From Leisingera sp. ANG1 (GTDB lineage: Bacteria > Pseudomonadota > Alphaproteobacteria > Rhodobacterales > Rhodobacteraceae): a stretch of DNA of 64,000 bases. Position numbers and translations under genes: made by a program. This document shows positions 18,129-27,002 of the stretch, in pieces (the stretch's first letter is position 1; every line of letters starts with the position of its first letter). The DNA lies in the NCBI RefSeq assembly GCF_000203975.2, contig NZ_AFCF02000011.1:1-64000 (forward strand). The letters are read 5' to 3'. Below the pieces are notes generated by a model, which worked only from the letters and a program-made list of their open reading frames with translations, did no database searches and had not been told where the DNA came from.

Positions 18129-18944
18129 ATGGCCATGGAAAGCACGATGAGTCCCAAGCCCCCCGCCAAGGCGCCGCGGCGCCGCAAACCGCTGGTGGCG
18201 GCCCGGATTGAGTCGGAAGACTATAACGGCAACCCGCAGATCTCCTCCCTGGTCTTCATCTGCGGATTGCACCGCAGCGGCACCACCCTGCTGGAGCGGA
18301 TGCTGACGGCGCAGTTCGAGCTGTCCTGCCTGCGGGCCACCGTGCCTGAAAGCGAAGGCCAGCATATGCAGAATGTGTTTGCCTCCGCCCGGGGGTTCGG
18401 CGGCCCGGGGGCCTTTGCCTTCAGCCGCCGGATGCGGGAGGAGCTGCAGCAGCTGACGGATTACGCGGGCTGCCGGGAGCGGATCCTGCAGGACTGGAGC
18501 CGCTTTGTTGTCGGCAGCGCGCCGGTGCTGCTGGAGAAATCGCCGCCGCATCTGACAAAGATCTGGTGGCTGCGCCGGGTGTTTCCGGGCTGCCGCTTCA
18601 TCATCGTCACCCGGGACCCGCGGGCGGTTGCGGCGGCGACGCAGAAATGGAGCAAGACCTCGCTGCCGGAGCTGATGATGCATTGGAACGCGGCCTATTC
18701 CCAGGCCGATGCGGATTTCTCCGAAGCGGATTGCATCATCAGCCGCTACGAGGACTTCGTGGAGCAGCCGGGCGCGGAGATGCAGCGGCTGGGGGCGTTC
18801 CTGCAGGTGCCCGCGCGCCGCGGCGCTGTTGCGATGGAAGAGCGGTTTGCAGAGCTGGAAAACTCGAACCCCAAGTATATCGAAGCGCATGAGGGAACTG
18901 TCTATGGCCGCGGGGTCTGGGACAGGTTCGGCTATTGCGTGTAA
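18129..18944 (+). CDS. Sulfotransferase family protein
   Basis: 271-residue protein with FICGLHRSGTTLLERML near residues 42-58 (5'-phosphosulfate loop) and RFIIVTRDPRAVAAATQKWS near 155-174 (3'-phosphate site), as in PAPS-dependent sulfotransferases. A basic Lys/Arg/Pro N-terminus precedes it, with three nearby ATG codons (18129, 18135, 18147) as possible starts. The third of four sulfotransferases in the window. It lies 93 bases after the VPEID-CTERM gene on the same strand and may be co-transcribed, which would fit sulfation of sugars linked to that system, although the acceptor is unknown. An intrinsic terminator-like hairpin lies 134 bases downstream. Confidence 0.82.
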   Translation: MAMESTMSPKPPAKAPRRRKPLVAARIESEDYNGNPQISSLVFICGLHRSGTTLLERMLTAQFELSCLRATVPESEGQHMQNVFASARGFGGPGAFAFSRRMREELQQLTDYAGCRERILQDWSRFVVGSAPVLLEKSPPHLTKIWWLRRVFPGCRFIIVTRDPRAVAAATQKWSKTSLPELMMHWNAAYSQADADFSEADCIISRYEDFVEQPGAEMQRLGAFLQVPARRGAVAMEERFAELENSNPKYIEAHEGTVYGRGVWDRFGYCV

Positions 18945-19041
18945 GGGCGCATCCCGCCGCCGGCAGACCGGCCGGGGGCCGGGCCTGTTCCGTGCCGCTG
19001 CGGCAAAAAACAGCCAGGGTCCGGAAGTATGAGAATTCCTA

Positions 19042-19060
19042 CTTAATTTTATTACAATTA
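19042..19060. promoter_or_regulatory. AT-rich element upstream of exoY (Ros/MucR-box-like)
   Basis: CTTAATTTTATTACAATTA is one of the few long AT-rich tracts in the window, with TAATT/AATTA symmetry. It resembles the ATTTTATTGTAAT core of the Ros/MucR boxes that control exo genes in rhizobia. That a MucR-type protein acts here is inference. It could equally be a plain promoter UP element. Confidence 0.35.
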
Positions 19061-19077
19061 GGGTGTATCAAGCGTGG

Positions 19078-19110
19078 ACTGCTCGCGTTAAGCGGGTGGT
19101 TTTTTATTTA
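19078..19110 (+). terminator. Terminator/attenuator hairpin before exoY
   Basis: ACTGCTCGC pairs with GCGGGTGGT (three G-U pairs) around a 5-base loop, followed directly by TTTTTATTTA. It ends only about 28 bases before the exoY start codon. It may end the sulfotransferase transcript or attenuate exoY. Confidence 0.5.
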
Positions 19111-19137
19111 TCTGTTTGAATTTACGGGTGTTTGACG

Positions 19138-19842
19138 ATGCGGGATTTTGCACTGCAGCCCTATGCTCTCGAGGAGACCGGTCAGGAGCCGGGCCAGGAG
19201 AGCAGCCTGGAGACCGGCCCGGCGTTTGCGGGGTTTTATGCCCGCACCGGCAAGCGGGTTTTCGACATCGGCTTTGCCCTGCTGCTGCTGCCGGTCCTGG
19301 TTCCGGTCATCCTGGTCTTGTGGGGGGCCGTGCGCTGCGACGGCGGTGCGGGGTTTTTCGGCCATGTCCGGGTCGGCCGGGGCGGCAAGCCGTTCCGGTG
19401 CTGGAAGCTGCGCAGCATGGTGCCCGATGCCGAAGCCCGGCTGCAATCCTACCTGGACGCCGATCCCGCGGCGGCCGCGGAATGGGAGCGCAACCACAAG
19501 CTGGCCGATGATCCGCGCATCAGCCGGCTGGGCCGGATCCTGCGCAAGACCAGCCTGGATGAGCTGCCGCAGGTCTGGAACGTGCTGAAGGGCGAGATGA
19601 GCTTTGTCGGCCCGCGCCCCATCGTCACCGGGGAACTGGCCAAATACGGCAGCAGCGCCCCGGCCTATCTGGCCCAGAAGCCCGGCATCACCGGGTTGTG
19701 GCAGGTCTCCGGGCGCAACGGCATCAGCTATGACGAGCGGGTGGCGCTGGATGTGGCCTATCTCACCCGGCGCAGCTTCCTTAAGGATTTGAAAATCATC
19801 GCCAAAACCGGCCTGGCGGTGATCGGTACCACCGGCCGCTGA
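19138..19842 (+). CDS. exoY: ExoY-like undecaprenyl-phosphate sugar-1-phosphate transferase
   Basis: Initiating phosphoglycosyl transferase that loads the first sugar phosphate (galactose in the ExoY model) on undecaprenyl phosphate at the inner membrane. It has one hydrophobic re-entrant/TM segment around 42-63 after KRVFDIGFA, then the catalytic core: [38 protein letters not shown] and the [13 protein letters not shown] motif. At 234 residues it matches ExoY, with no N-terminal multi-TM domain. ATG at 19138 is taken. A TTG two codons earlier is possible and the Shine-Dalgarno is weak. It is followed after 94 bases and two GC-rich hairpins by exoP. Confidence 0.93.
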   Translation: MRDFALQPYALEETGQEPGQESSLETGPAFAGFYARTGKRVFDIGFALLLLPVLVPVILVLWGAVRCDGGAGFFGHVRVGRGGKPFRCWKLRSMVPDAEARLQSYLDADPAAAAEWERNHKLADDPRISRLGRILRKTSLDELPQVWNVLKGEMSFVGPRPIVTGELAKYGSSAPAYLAQKPGITGLWQVSGRNGISYDERVALDVAYLTRRSFLKDLKIIAKTGLAVIGTTGR

Positions 19843-19866
19843 GCGGCGGCGGCCTTTCTTCTTGCC

Positions 19867-19908
19867 GCCCCCGCGTGTATGCGGGGGCTGACGCGCCGCA
19901 GCGGCGCG
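19867..19908. repeat. Two adjacent GC hairpins between exoY and exoP
   Basis: GCCCCCGC-6-GCGGGGGC (19867-19888) and CGCGCCGC-A-GCGGCGCG (19892-19908) are perfect 8-bp stems. Neither has a T tract. They may stabilise mRNA ends or set the exoY:exoP ratio. Confidence 0.6.
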
Positions 19909-19936
19909 CTGCGGGTCTCACGGGTTTCGGGTCATC

Positions 19937-22081
19937 ATGAAACAATCGCCTTTGAATGAAGCTTCCTTCCCGGCGCCGCGCCCGGTGGCCGCAGAGGCGC
20001 CGGAAGACGATGCCGTCGATCTGGGCGCCCTGGCGGCCACCCTGTGGCGCGGCAAGTGGATCATGGCGCTGGCCGCAACGGCCGCCATTTTCCTGGGCGG
20101 CCTCTATGCCTTTGTGGCGGCGGTGCCGCTTTACACCTCCAGCGCCGTGGTGATGCTGGAGACCAAGCAGCAAAGCGTGGTCGACCTGCAAAGCGTCGTC
20201 AGCGGGCTGTCGGGCGATTACGCCGAGGTCAACTCCGAGCTGGAGGTGCTGCAGTCGCGCGGGCTGATGGGCAAGGTGGCGGACAAGCTGAATCTGGCGG
20301 AGGATCCGGAGTTCAACGGCGCCCTGGCGGAACCGTCTGCCCTGGGGGTGCTGGTCCGGTCCGTCAAATCGGGGATCAAATCGCTGCTGGGGCTGCACCG
20401 CCCCCGGGCGCCGCTGCCGGAAGAGCTGGCTGAGCAGCTGCTGCGGGACAGCGTGGTCTCTGCCCTGCTGGGCAAGGTCACGGTGCAGAACGTGCCCAAC
20501 ACGCTGGTGTTCCGGGTGTCCGTGGAAACCGAATCCGCCCGCAAGTCGGCGCTGATCGCCGACACCATCGTCGATCTCTATATCCTCAACCAGATCGAGG
20601 TGAAATTCGACGCCACCGAGCAGGCGACAACCTGGCTGACAGGCCGGGTGGCGGAGCTGAAGGCGGAGCTGGAAACCGCCGAGGCCAGGGCCAATGAATT
20701 CAACGCCGCCACCGCGCTGGTGTCGCCGGAGGCGCTGCAGGCGCAGGAGGTGCAGCTGAAGGACCTGCGCGAGCGCATCCTCCTGGCCGGCACCGCCGCG
20801 GAGACCGCGCAGGCGCGCTATGACGGGCTGCGCAGCGCAGAGACCCGGGAAGCGCAGGCCGAGATCAGCCAGGACCGGCAGCTGCAGCGCCTGCTGGCGC
20901 AAACCGGCACTGATGCGGGGGATGCTGCCTTTGACACCGCTTTCCAGCGGCTGCTGGCCCGCGCCGCGCTGGACGCCCGCCGCGCCGCCCAGCAGCTGCA
21001 GACGCTGGTGCAGTCGGAGGCGGAATTGTCCCGCCAGACCGCCCGCCAGGGCGAAGACCTGATCACCCTGCAGCAGCTCAGCCGCGAAGCGGAGGCGGTG
21101 CGGCTGCTCTATGAGTATTTCCTGACCCGCCTCAAGGAAACCTCGGCCCAGGAGGGCATCCAGAAGGCCGACAGCCGGCTGCTGTCGCGGGCGGTGATCC
21201 CGCTGCGGCCCTCGGCGCCGAAGAAATCCCTGATCCTGGCGGTGAGCGGCCTCCTGGGGCTGATGCTGGGGGCGGGCATTGTGCTGCTGCTGGAGGCGCG
21301 GCGCAAGGGCTACCGCTCCGCCCGGGAGCTGGAGCATAAGACCGGCTGCAGCGTGCTGGGGCAGATCCCGGTGTTCCCGGCCAGCGGGCGGCGCAAGGTG
21401 CTGGAATACCTGGCCGAGAAACCCTCCTCAGCCACTGCCGAGGCGGTGCGCAACCTGCGCACCTCGCTGATGCTGTCCAATGTCGACCAGCCGCCGCAGG
21501 TGGTGGTGATCACCTCCTCGCTGCCCGGCGAGGGCAAGACCACCAACGCGCTGGCGCTGGCGCAGAACTTTGTTGGCATCGGTAAGAAGGTGCTGCTGGT
21601 CGAGGGCGATATCCGGCGCCGGACCCTGACCGCGCAGCTCAAGGATGTGCCGCCGCAGGGCATCGTCTCGGTGCTGGCAGGCGACGTGCCGCCCGAAGAC
21701 GCGGTGTTCCGCGATCCGCTCCTGGGCTGCGACGTGCTGGCCGGGGAGGCGACCTCGGCCAATGCCGCCGACCTGTTTGCCTCGGAGCGGTTCCGCGCCT
21801 TCCTGCAGCAGATGCGGCAGCGCTATGACGTCATTCTGATCGACACGCCGCCGGTGCTGATCGTGTCTGACGCGCGGCTGATTGCGCGCCATGCGGATGC
21901 GGTGCTGCTGACGGTGAAATGGGACGGCACGGCGGAGCAGGATGTGGCGGAATCCCTGCGCCTGTTCCACACCGACAACCAGCGCCTGACCGGGATGATC
22001 CTGGGCCAGGTCAACACCCGCCGGATGAAGCAGTACGGTTACAGCTACGGCGATTATGGCGCGAAATACTACGTCAGCTGA
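19937..22081 (+). CDS. exoP: ExoP/Wzc-like polysaccharide co-polymerase with tyrosine kinase
   Basis: 714-residue inner-membrane protein that sets chain length and couples polymerisation to export. The Wzz-type N-terminal part has TM1 at about 47-67 and TM2 at about 430-452, with a coiled periplasmic domain between. The C-terminal BY-kinase has Walker [11 protein letters not shown] near 526-535, a Walker A' that reads LLVEGDIRR where LxDxD is usual, and Walker B VILIDTPP. The C-terminus is a tyrosine cluster ([13 protein letters not shown]), the autophosphorylation target in this family. It follows exoY and is followed by a strong terminator and the yjb genes, an order like E. coli group 4 capsule loci. 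The phosphatase normally paired with BY-kinases (Wzb/Etp type) is absent here. Confidence 0.94.
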   Translation: MKQSPLNEASFPAPRPVAAEAPEDDAVDLGALAATLWRGKWIMALAATAAIFLGGLYAFVAAVPLYTSSAVVMLETKQQSVVDLQSVVSGLSGDYAEVNSELEVLQSRGLMGKVADKLNLAEDPEFNGALAEPSALGVLVRSVKSGIKSLLGLHRPRAPLPEELAEQLLRDSVVSALLGKVTVQNVPNTLVFRVSVETESARKSALIADTIVDLYILNQIEVKFDATEQATTWLTGRVAELKAELETAEARANEFNAATALVSPEALQAQEVQLKDLRERILLAGTAAETAQARYDGLRSAETREAQAEISQDRQLQRLLAQTGTDAGDAAFDTAFQRLLARAALDARRAAQQLQTLVQSEAELSRQTARQGEDLITLQQLSREAEAVRLLYEYFLTRLKETSAQEGIQKADSRLLSRAVIPLRPSAPKKSLILAVSGLLGLMLGAGIVLLLEARRKGYRSARELEHKTGCSVLGQIPVFPASGRRKVLEYLAEKPSSATAEAVRNLRTSLMLSNVDQPPQVVVITSSLPGEGKTTNALALAQNFVGIGKKVLLVEGDIRRRTLTAQLKDVPPQGIVSVLAGDVPPEDAVFRDPLLGCDVLAGEATSANAADLFASERFRAFLQQMRQRYDVILIDTPPVLIVSDARLIARHADAVLLTVKWDGTAEQDVAESLRLFHTDNQRLTGMILGQVNTRRMKQYGYSYGDYGAKYYVS

Positions 22082-22113
22082 GGTGCCGCCCGGGGGCGGG
22101 CGCCCTGCGGAAA

Positions 22114-22147
22114 CGGCGCGCCCCGCTTGGGGCGCGCCGCTGCTTTT
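22114..22147 (+). terminator. Rho-independent terminator after exoP
   Basis: CGGCGCGCCCC-GCTT-GGGGCGCGCCG is a perfect 11-bp stem followed by CTGCTTTTG, starting 33 bases after the exoP stop codon. Confidence 0.8.
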
Positions 22148-22176
22148 GCTCCTGTCAGGCTTGCCGGCCGGGCCGG

Positions 22177-22201
22177 GGTTCCCCGGAGGCTCCGGGGAAC
22201 C
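22177..22201 (-). terminator. Hairpin just after yjbE (copy A)
   Basis: GGTTCCCCGGA-GGC-TCCGGGGAACC is a perfect 11-bp stem, nine bases past the yjbE stop on the minus strand. No T tract follows, so termination efficiency is uncertain. Confidence 0.5.
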
Positions 22202-22209
22202 GGGCCGGA

Positions 22210-22497
22210 TCAGTTGGTGCTGACGGTGCTGGTGGTGGAGGGGGTGGAGCCGCCGCCCGCTGCGGCGGCAAGGCCGGCCGCTGCCGCGGCGGCGCCCAGG
22301 GCCGGAGCCACCAGCGGCACGAAGCCGGTGACGCCTTCCGCTTCCGCTGCCGCGGCGGCGTCTGCTGCGTCCGCCAAAGCGCCGATGCAGGCGTCGTCGT
22401 CATTGGTCTGGTTTTCTTCGCAGTCGTCCTGGCTGGCAGTCTGGGCGGCAACGCCGGTTGCGGACAGGGCCAGTGCCAAAAGGGTAATCCGGATCAT
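22210..22497 (-). CDS. yjbE: YjbE/GfcA-like small exported protein (copy A)
   Basis: 95-residue secreted protein: signal peptide MIRITLLALALSATGVAAQ (cut near residue 19), an acidic Asp/Asn/Glu stretch with two Cys (residues about 24-38), a hydrophobic Ala-rich segment at about 58-80, then a Gly/Ser/Thr tail ending STVSTN. This matches the YjbE/GfcA pattern of small EPS-locus proteins with Thr-rich tails. I chose ATG 22497 with AGGAG seven bases upstream. An adjacent ATG at 22500 is possible. The gene is divergent from yjbH. The two Cys could form a disulfide and are not present in copy B. Confidence 0.75.
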   Translation of the reverse strand: MIRITLLALALSATGVAAQTASQDDCEENQTNDDDACIGALADAADAAAAAEAEGVTGFVPLVAPALGAAAAAAGLAAAAGGGSTPSTTSTVSTN

Positions 22498-22810
22498 CAT
22501 CAATCTCCTGAACCTATTCGGCGCGAGCCTATCATGCCCGGGCTGTTCTGAGAATGCCGCACGGTTGCAAAAGCCCGCAAGCCCTCGCTTTTTTGCGGTG
22601 TTCCGCCTGCCGGCCCGGCAGGCGTTGCGGGTGCTGGCCTGCCGGCGCCGCGGCGGCGCCGGCAAGCGGGGCTGCGGGGCCCTGAACGGGCAAGAAAACA
22701 GGCAGATTCGCCACAGGCAGGAGACAATTCGCCCGGCCCCGCCCGGCGGCGGGACAGCCCGCCGGAAAACGGATATGGGGAAGCGGGCCACAAGCGGTTT
22801 TTCAAGCGGT
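22498..22810. promoter_or_regulatory. Divergent yjbE/yjbH intergenic region (313 bp)
   Basis: No gene seen. It holds a hairpin GCCGGCGCCG-CGG-CGGCGCCGGC (22641-22663, extended by a T-A pair) and an oligo-T patch near 22590. Promoters for yjbE and yjbH must lie here, but no clear -35/-10 could be read. Confidence 0.5.
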
Positions 22811-24940
22811 ATGAGACAACGGATACTCCAGGGACGGCATTTTCTGCTGGCGGCGCTGGTGCTGGCGGCCCCTGCCGCGCTGAGGGCCCAGACCACCTCG
22901 AATTACGGCACGCCGGGGCTGATCGAGACGCCCACCGCCGAAATGTATCCCGATGGCACCCTGGCCTTCACCAGCGGCATGCTGGACCAGACGCTGCGGG
23001 CCACGATGACCTTTCAGATGCTGCCCTGGGTGCACGGCAGCTTCCGCTACGGGGCGGTCGAGGGGTTCTTCCCGGACCGGCCGGATGGTGCGCAGACCCT
23101 GTATGACCGCAGTTTCGACATTCATTTCCTGCTGCGCGGGGAAAGCCGCAGGGGCCCGGCCCTGGCGCTGGGGCTGCGCGACTTCGGCGGCACCGGGGTT
23201 TATGCCTCGGAATATCTGGTGGCCACCAAGACCTTCCGGGAGCGGCTGAAGATTTCCGGCGGCATTGGCTGGGGCCGGATGGCCGGGCGCGGCAGTTTTT
23301 CCAACCCGCTGGGGGTGCTGTCGGACCGGTTCAAGACGCGCGAGACCTCCGGCGCGGGCGGCATTTCAACCACCGGCCAGCTGGATTTCGGCAATTGGTT
23401 CCGCGGCGATGCGGCGCTGTTCGGCGGCGCCAGCTGGCAGTACAATGACCGTCTGACCCTGCTGGCGGAATATTCGCCGGATCTTTATACCCGGGAGCAG
23501 GCCCGCAACGGCTTCGAGGTCAATTCGCCGTTCAACTTCGGCCTCCAGTACCGGTTCAAAAACGGCGCGCAGCTGACCGCCTCTTATCTCTACGGCAGCA
23601 CCCTGGGGGTCAATTACAGCTATTTCATCGACCCGCGCCAGAGCGTGGCGCCGGGCGGGCAGGGGGCGGCGCCGCCGCCCTTGCTGCCGCTGAACCAGGC
23701 GGCGCTGGCCAGCTGGAACCTGCCGTCCGCGCCCGCCGCCGCCGCCCGCCGCCAGCAGGTTCTGGCGCAACAGCTGCAGCAGGAAGGGCTGCGGCTGGTC
23801 TATCTGGAGGACGCGGGCGGAACCTTCCGCATCGGGGTGGAAAACGGCCGCTACGGCCAGGCCGCCCAGGCCATCGGCCGCACTGCCCGGGTGCTGGCCA
23901 ACACCCAGCCCGCAGGCGTGCAGGCCTTTGACATCGCGCTGATGGCAAACGGGGTGCCGCTCAGTTCGGTGCGGATTGCCCGCGATGACCTTTATGAGCT
24001 GGAGCATGACCCGGACGGCGCCTGGCGCAGCTTTGCCCGCGCCGAGGTGTCCGACAGCATCTCCCTGGTCAAGGGCGGCTTCACAAGGGATGCCTATCCG
24101 CATTTCAGCTACCGCTTCGGCCCCTATCTGCAGGCGTCTTTCTTCGACCCCGACGCGCCTTTCCGCTATGAGGTTGGCGCCCAGCTGGGGCTGGACTACA
24201 CGCTGTCGCCGGGGCTCAGCCTGTCGGCCGGGCTGCGCCAGCCTGCGGCCGGCAATCTGGACGACAGCCAGCGCCGGTCCAACTCGGTGATCCAGCGGGT
24301 GCGCTCGGACTGGGGGCTTTATGCGCAGCAGTCCGACCTGCGCATTGAGCATCTGACCGGTGAATACATCTGGCGGCCCGGCGAAAACCTCTATGCCCGC
24401 GCCACGCTGGGCTATCTGGAAACCATGTACGGCGGGCTGTCGGGGGAGCTTTTGTGGTTCCCGGCCAACAGCCGCCTGGCGCTGGGGGCTGAGCTGAACT
24501 ATGTGCGCCAGCGCGATTTCGACGTGCTGTTCGGCTTTCAGGATTATTCCACCGTGACCGGCCATCTGTCGGCCTATTACGATCTGCCAGGGGAGTATCA
24601 CGCCCAGATCGATGCCGGCCGCTACCTGGCGGGCGATTACGGCGCCACCGTCACCCTGGACCGGGAATTTGCCAATGGCTTCAAGGTCGGCGCTTTCTTC
24701 ACCCTGACTTCGGTGGGGTTCAGCGACTTCGGCGAGGGCAGTTTCGACAAGGGGATCCGGCTGGAAATACCAATTTCCTGGCTGACCGGCCGCCCGTCGC
24801 GCGACCGGCTGGCGCAGGTGATCCGCCCGGTGCTGCGCGATGGCGGCGCCCGGCTCAACGTGCGCAACCGGCTCTATGGCGTCACCCGCGAGGCGCGGGC
24901 CCAGCAGCTGGTCAAGGGCTGGGGGAGGTTCCTGCGATGA
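22811..24940 (+). CDS. yjbH: YjbH-like outer-membrane EPS protein (copy A)
   Basis: 709-residue member of the YjbH (GfcD) family, predicted outer-membrane beta-barrel for EPS secretion. Signal peptide MRQRILQGRHFLLAALVLAA... is cut after about residue 26 (LRA|QTT). The family opening GTPGLIETPTAEMYPDG is followed by LRDFGGTGVYASEYLVATK and, near the C-terminus, GRYLAGDYGATVTLDREF and FGEGSFDKGIRLEIPISW. Aromatic alternating strands fill most of the chain. The ATG at 22811 fits the signal peptide. An ATG at 22775 would lengthen the N-region. It overlaps yjbF by four bases (ATGA). A paralogue lies at 42727-44940. Confidence 0.9.
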   Translation: MRQRILQGRHFLLAALVLAAPAALRAQTTSNYGTPGLIETPTAEMYPDGTLAFTSGMLDQTLRATMTFQMLPWVHGSFRYGAVEGFFPDRPDGAQTLYDRSFDIHFLLRGESRRGPALALGLRDFGGTGVYASEYLVATKTFRERLKISGGIGWGRMAGRGSFSNPLGVLSDRFKTRETSGAGGISTTGQLDFGNWFRGDAALFGGASWQYNDRLTLLAEYSPDLYTREQARNGFEVNSPFNFGLQYRFKNGAQLTASYLYGSTLGVNYSYFIDPRQSVAPGGQGAAPPPLLPLNQAALASWNLPSAPAAAARRQQVLAQQLQQEGLRLVYLEDAGGTFRIGVENGRYGQAAQAIGRTARVLANTQPAGVQAFDIALMANGVPLSSVRIARDDLYELEHDPDGAWRSFARAEVSDSISLVKGGFTRDAYPHFSYRFGPYLQASFFDPDAPFRYEVGAQLGLDYTLSPGLSLSAGLRQPAAGNLDDSQRRSNSVIQRVRSDWGLYAQQSDLRIEHLTGEYIWRPGENLYARATLGYLETMYGGLSGELLWFPANSRLALGAELNYVRQRDFDVLFGFQDYSTVTGHLSAYYDLPGEYHAQIDAGRYLAGDYGATVTLDREFANGFKVGAFFTLTSVGFSDFGEGSFDKGIRLEIPISWLTGRPSRDRLAQVIRPVLRDGGARLNVRNRLYGVTREARAQQLVKGWGRFLR

Positions 24941-25575
24941 AACACCTGTGGCCGGTGCTGTCCGCCTTGCTGCTGCTGATCTCCTGCGGCGAGGCCAAGG
25001 ACGATCTCGATCTGTTGCGCGGCGCGCTGCAGCCCGATGCGCCCCGGTTCCATCCGCGCGCCTCGGCGCTGGCCTCTGTCCGGCCGATCCCGCCGCGGCT
25101 GGAGGTGTCCTTCCCGAGCCGCGATCTGAGCGGTGTCATGCTCTTGGAGACCGAGCGTGCGGGGGTGCAGACCTGGCTCACCGCCGATGGCGCCACCATC
25201 ACGCTCAAGCAGGGGTTCCTGACCTCGGCCAAGGGCTTCGGCTCCGGCCTGGCGGCCTCGGATGTGCAGCACAGCGCGGATCTGGTGCTGGCGGCGCGGG
25301 AGGGCACCGTGGAGCGGTTCCACAGCTTCCTCAATGGCAACGACCAGATCGAGCTGCACGCCTACCGCTGCGCGGTCACGCATGCGGGCGCGGAGACCAT
25401 CTTCCTGCGCGGCGAGCCGGTGGCGGTGCAAAAGCTGGAGGAGCGCTGCCACGGGCTGGCGGACAGCTTCACAAATACCTATTGGGTCCGGCAGGGGGCG
25501 GTGTTGCAGTCCTCGCAGTGGACCGGCAGTTTCCTGGGCAACCTCTTCATGAAGACGGTGCCGGATGAAAATTGA
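24937..25575 (+). CDS. yjbF: YjbF/GfcB-like lipoprotein (copy A)
   Basis: 212-residue predicted lipoprotein: LLLLISC places the lipidated Cys at 17. The body, with LEVSFPSRDLSG, ITLKQGFLTSAKGFGSGLAAS and NTYWV near the end, matches the YjbF family, which acts with YjbH in EPS secretion. Translationally coupled to yjbH by ATGA. The next gene starts 25 bases after the stop. Copy B at 42038 shares the TxRGLGxGLxS and NDYWV positions. Confidence 0.88.
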   Translation: MKHLWPVLSALLLLISCGEAKDDLDLLRGALQPDAPRFHPRASALASVRPIPPRLEVSFPSRDLSGVMLLETERAGVQTWLTADGATITLKQGFLTSAKGFGSGLAASDVQHSADLVLAAREGTVERFHSFLNGNDQIELHAYRCAVTHAGAETIFLRGEPVAVQKLEERCHGLADSFTNTYWVRQGAVLQSSQWTGSFLGNLFMKTVPDEN

Positions 25576-25600
25576 ACGACAGTTGATTGGAGGACGCATC

Positions 25601-26980
25601 GTGCGCCGCATTTCCCTTGCCCTCAGCGCCCTGGCCCTGGCCGCACTGGCTTCCGGCTGCTCGACCATCTACCGCAGCCCCGCCGTGAAGGCCGGCGTGT
25701 CGGACGCCGGCAAGGTGCGGGTGGTGGCGGTGACGCCGGAAACCGTGCTGGTCGCCAACCGCGCCGCCTATCAGCCCAAGGCCCTGCCGGCCGTCTTCGG
25801 GGTTTCCGCAGGCTCGGGCGCGGGCGCCAGCCCGCGGGGGCCGGGCACCCTGCCGCAGGCGCCCTCCTCCCAGGACGGCAGCCGCCAGGGGCTGCGGCTG
25901 GACCCGCCGCCCAGCATCGACCCCGGCCCCTATACCATCGGCACCGGCGATGTGCTGGTGCTGTCGACGCCCTCGACCCAAGGCACGGTGGCGGAGCTGT
26001 CCGGCCTGCTGGCGGCGCAGAACAGCCGCAACGGCTACACGGTGCAGGATGACGGCGCGATCAACATTCCGGATGTGGGCCGGGTGCGGGTTGCGGGCCT
26101 CACCGTGGACGAGGCCGAGGCGCTGTTGTTCCAGCGGCTGGTGGAAAGCCAGATCGACCCGACCTTCAGCCTCGAGGTTTCCGAGTTCAACTCCCGCCGG
26201 GTGTCGGTCGGCGGCGCTGTCGGCCAGCCCGGCGTCTACCCGATCACCCTGACCCCGCTCACCCTGGGCGAGGCGCTGGCCGCCGCAGGCTCGGTCTCGG
26301 TGGCGGATATCGACACCAGCTCGGTCCGGATCTACCGCGATGGCACCATGTACCAGATCCCGCTCGAGGATCTCTATGCCCGCCCGGCGCTGCAGCGCCT
26401 GCCCCTCTTGGCGGATGACTCGGTGTTTGTGGACACCGACTACGATCTCAGCCGCGCCGAGCGTTATTTCACCCAGCAGATCGAGCTGCAGAGAGCCACG
26501 CTGGCAGGCCGCCGCGCCGCGATCGACGAGCTGACTGCGGCGCTGACCCTGCGCCGTGCCGATCTGGATGAGCGGCGCGACAACTTCTCCCAGGCGCTGG
26601 AGCTGGACGCGGTGGACCGGGATTACGTCTATCTCAGCGGCGAGGTCCGCACCCAGGGCCGCTACACGCTGCCGTTCGGGCGCAAGGCCATGCTGGCGGA
26701 TGCGCTGTTCGACACCGGCGGCGGCATCGCCAAGGAGACCGGCGACGCCAGCCAGGTCTATGTGCTGCGCGCGGCGCAGGACGTGCGCGAGTTCGGCGCG
26801 GTCACCGCCTGGCACCTGGACGTGCGCAACGCCGCGCATCTGCCGCTGGCGGCCCGGTTCGAGCTGCGCCCCGGCGACATCGTGTTTGTGGCGGAAAACC
26901 CGGTCACCCGCTGGGGCCGCACCATCGACCAGATCACGCCGTCGCTGATCACCACGCCGGTCAATGCGCTGAGCGACTGA
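25601..26980 (+). CDS. OPX polysaccharide export lipoprotein (Wza/KpsD type, copy A)
   Basis: 459-residue outer-membrane polysaccharide export protein. GTG at 25601 follows GGAGG by seven bases and gives signal peptide MRRISLALSALALAALASGC with lipidated Cys20. An in-frame ATG at 25565 would bury this. Residues about 115-205 form the polysaccharide-export domain (YTIGTGDVLVLSTPSTQGTV), followed by SLBB-type segments (VSVGGAVGQPGVYPI, YVYLSGEVRTQGRYTLPF). A predicted helix at about 290-335 rich in Arg/Glu lies between them. Last gene of the yjbH-yjbF-OPX run. It likely forms the outer-membrane exit for the ExoP-dependent polysaccharide. Confidence 0.92.
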   Translation: MRRISLALSALALAALASGCSTIYRSPAVKAGVSDAGKVRVVAVTPETVLVANRAAYQPKALPAVFGVSAGSGAGASPRGPGTLPQAPSSQDGSRQGLRLDPPPSIDPGPYTIGTGDVLVLSTPSTQGTVAELSGLLAAQNSRNGYTVQDDGAINIPDVGRVRVAGLTVDEAEALLFQRLVESQIDPTFSLEVSEFNSRRVSVGGAVGQPGVYPITLTPLTLGEALAAAGSVSVADIDTSSVRIYRDGTMYQIPLEDLYARPALQRLPLLADDSVFVDTDYDLSRAERYFTQQIELQRATLAGRRAAIDELTAALTLRRADLDERRDNFSQALELDAVDRDYVYLSGEVRTQGRYTLPFGRKAMLADALFDTGGGIAKETGDASQVYVLRAAQDVREFGAVTAWHLDVRNAAHLPLAARFELRPGDIVFVAENPVTRWGRTIDQITPSLITTPVNALSD

Positions 26981-27002
26981 TCCGGCGCCGGGGCGGGCGC
27001 GG

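Noticed and set aside
16808-18211. Open frame crossing the phosphatase and VPEID genes
   Set aside because: Arg/Gly/Cys-rich, crosses two supported genes and has no domain.
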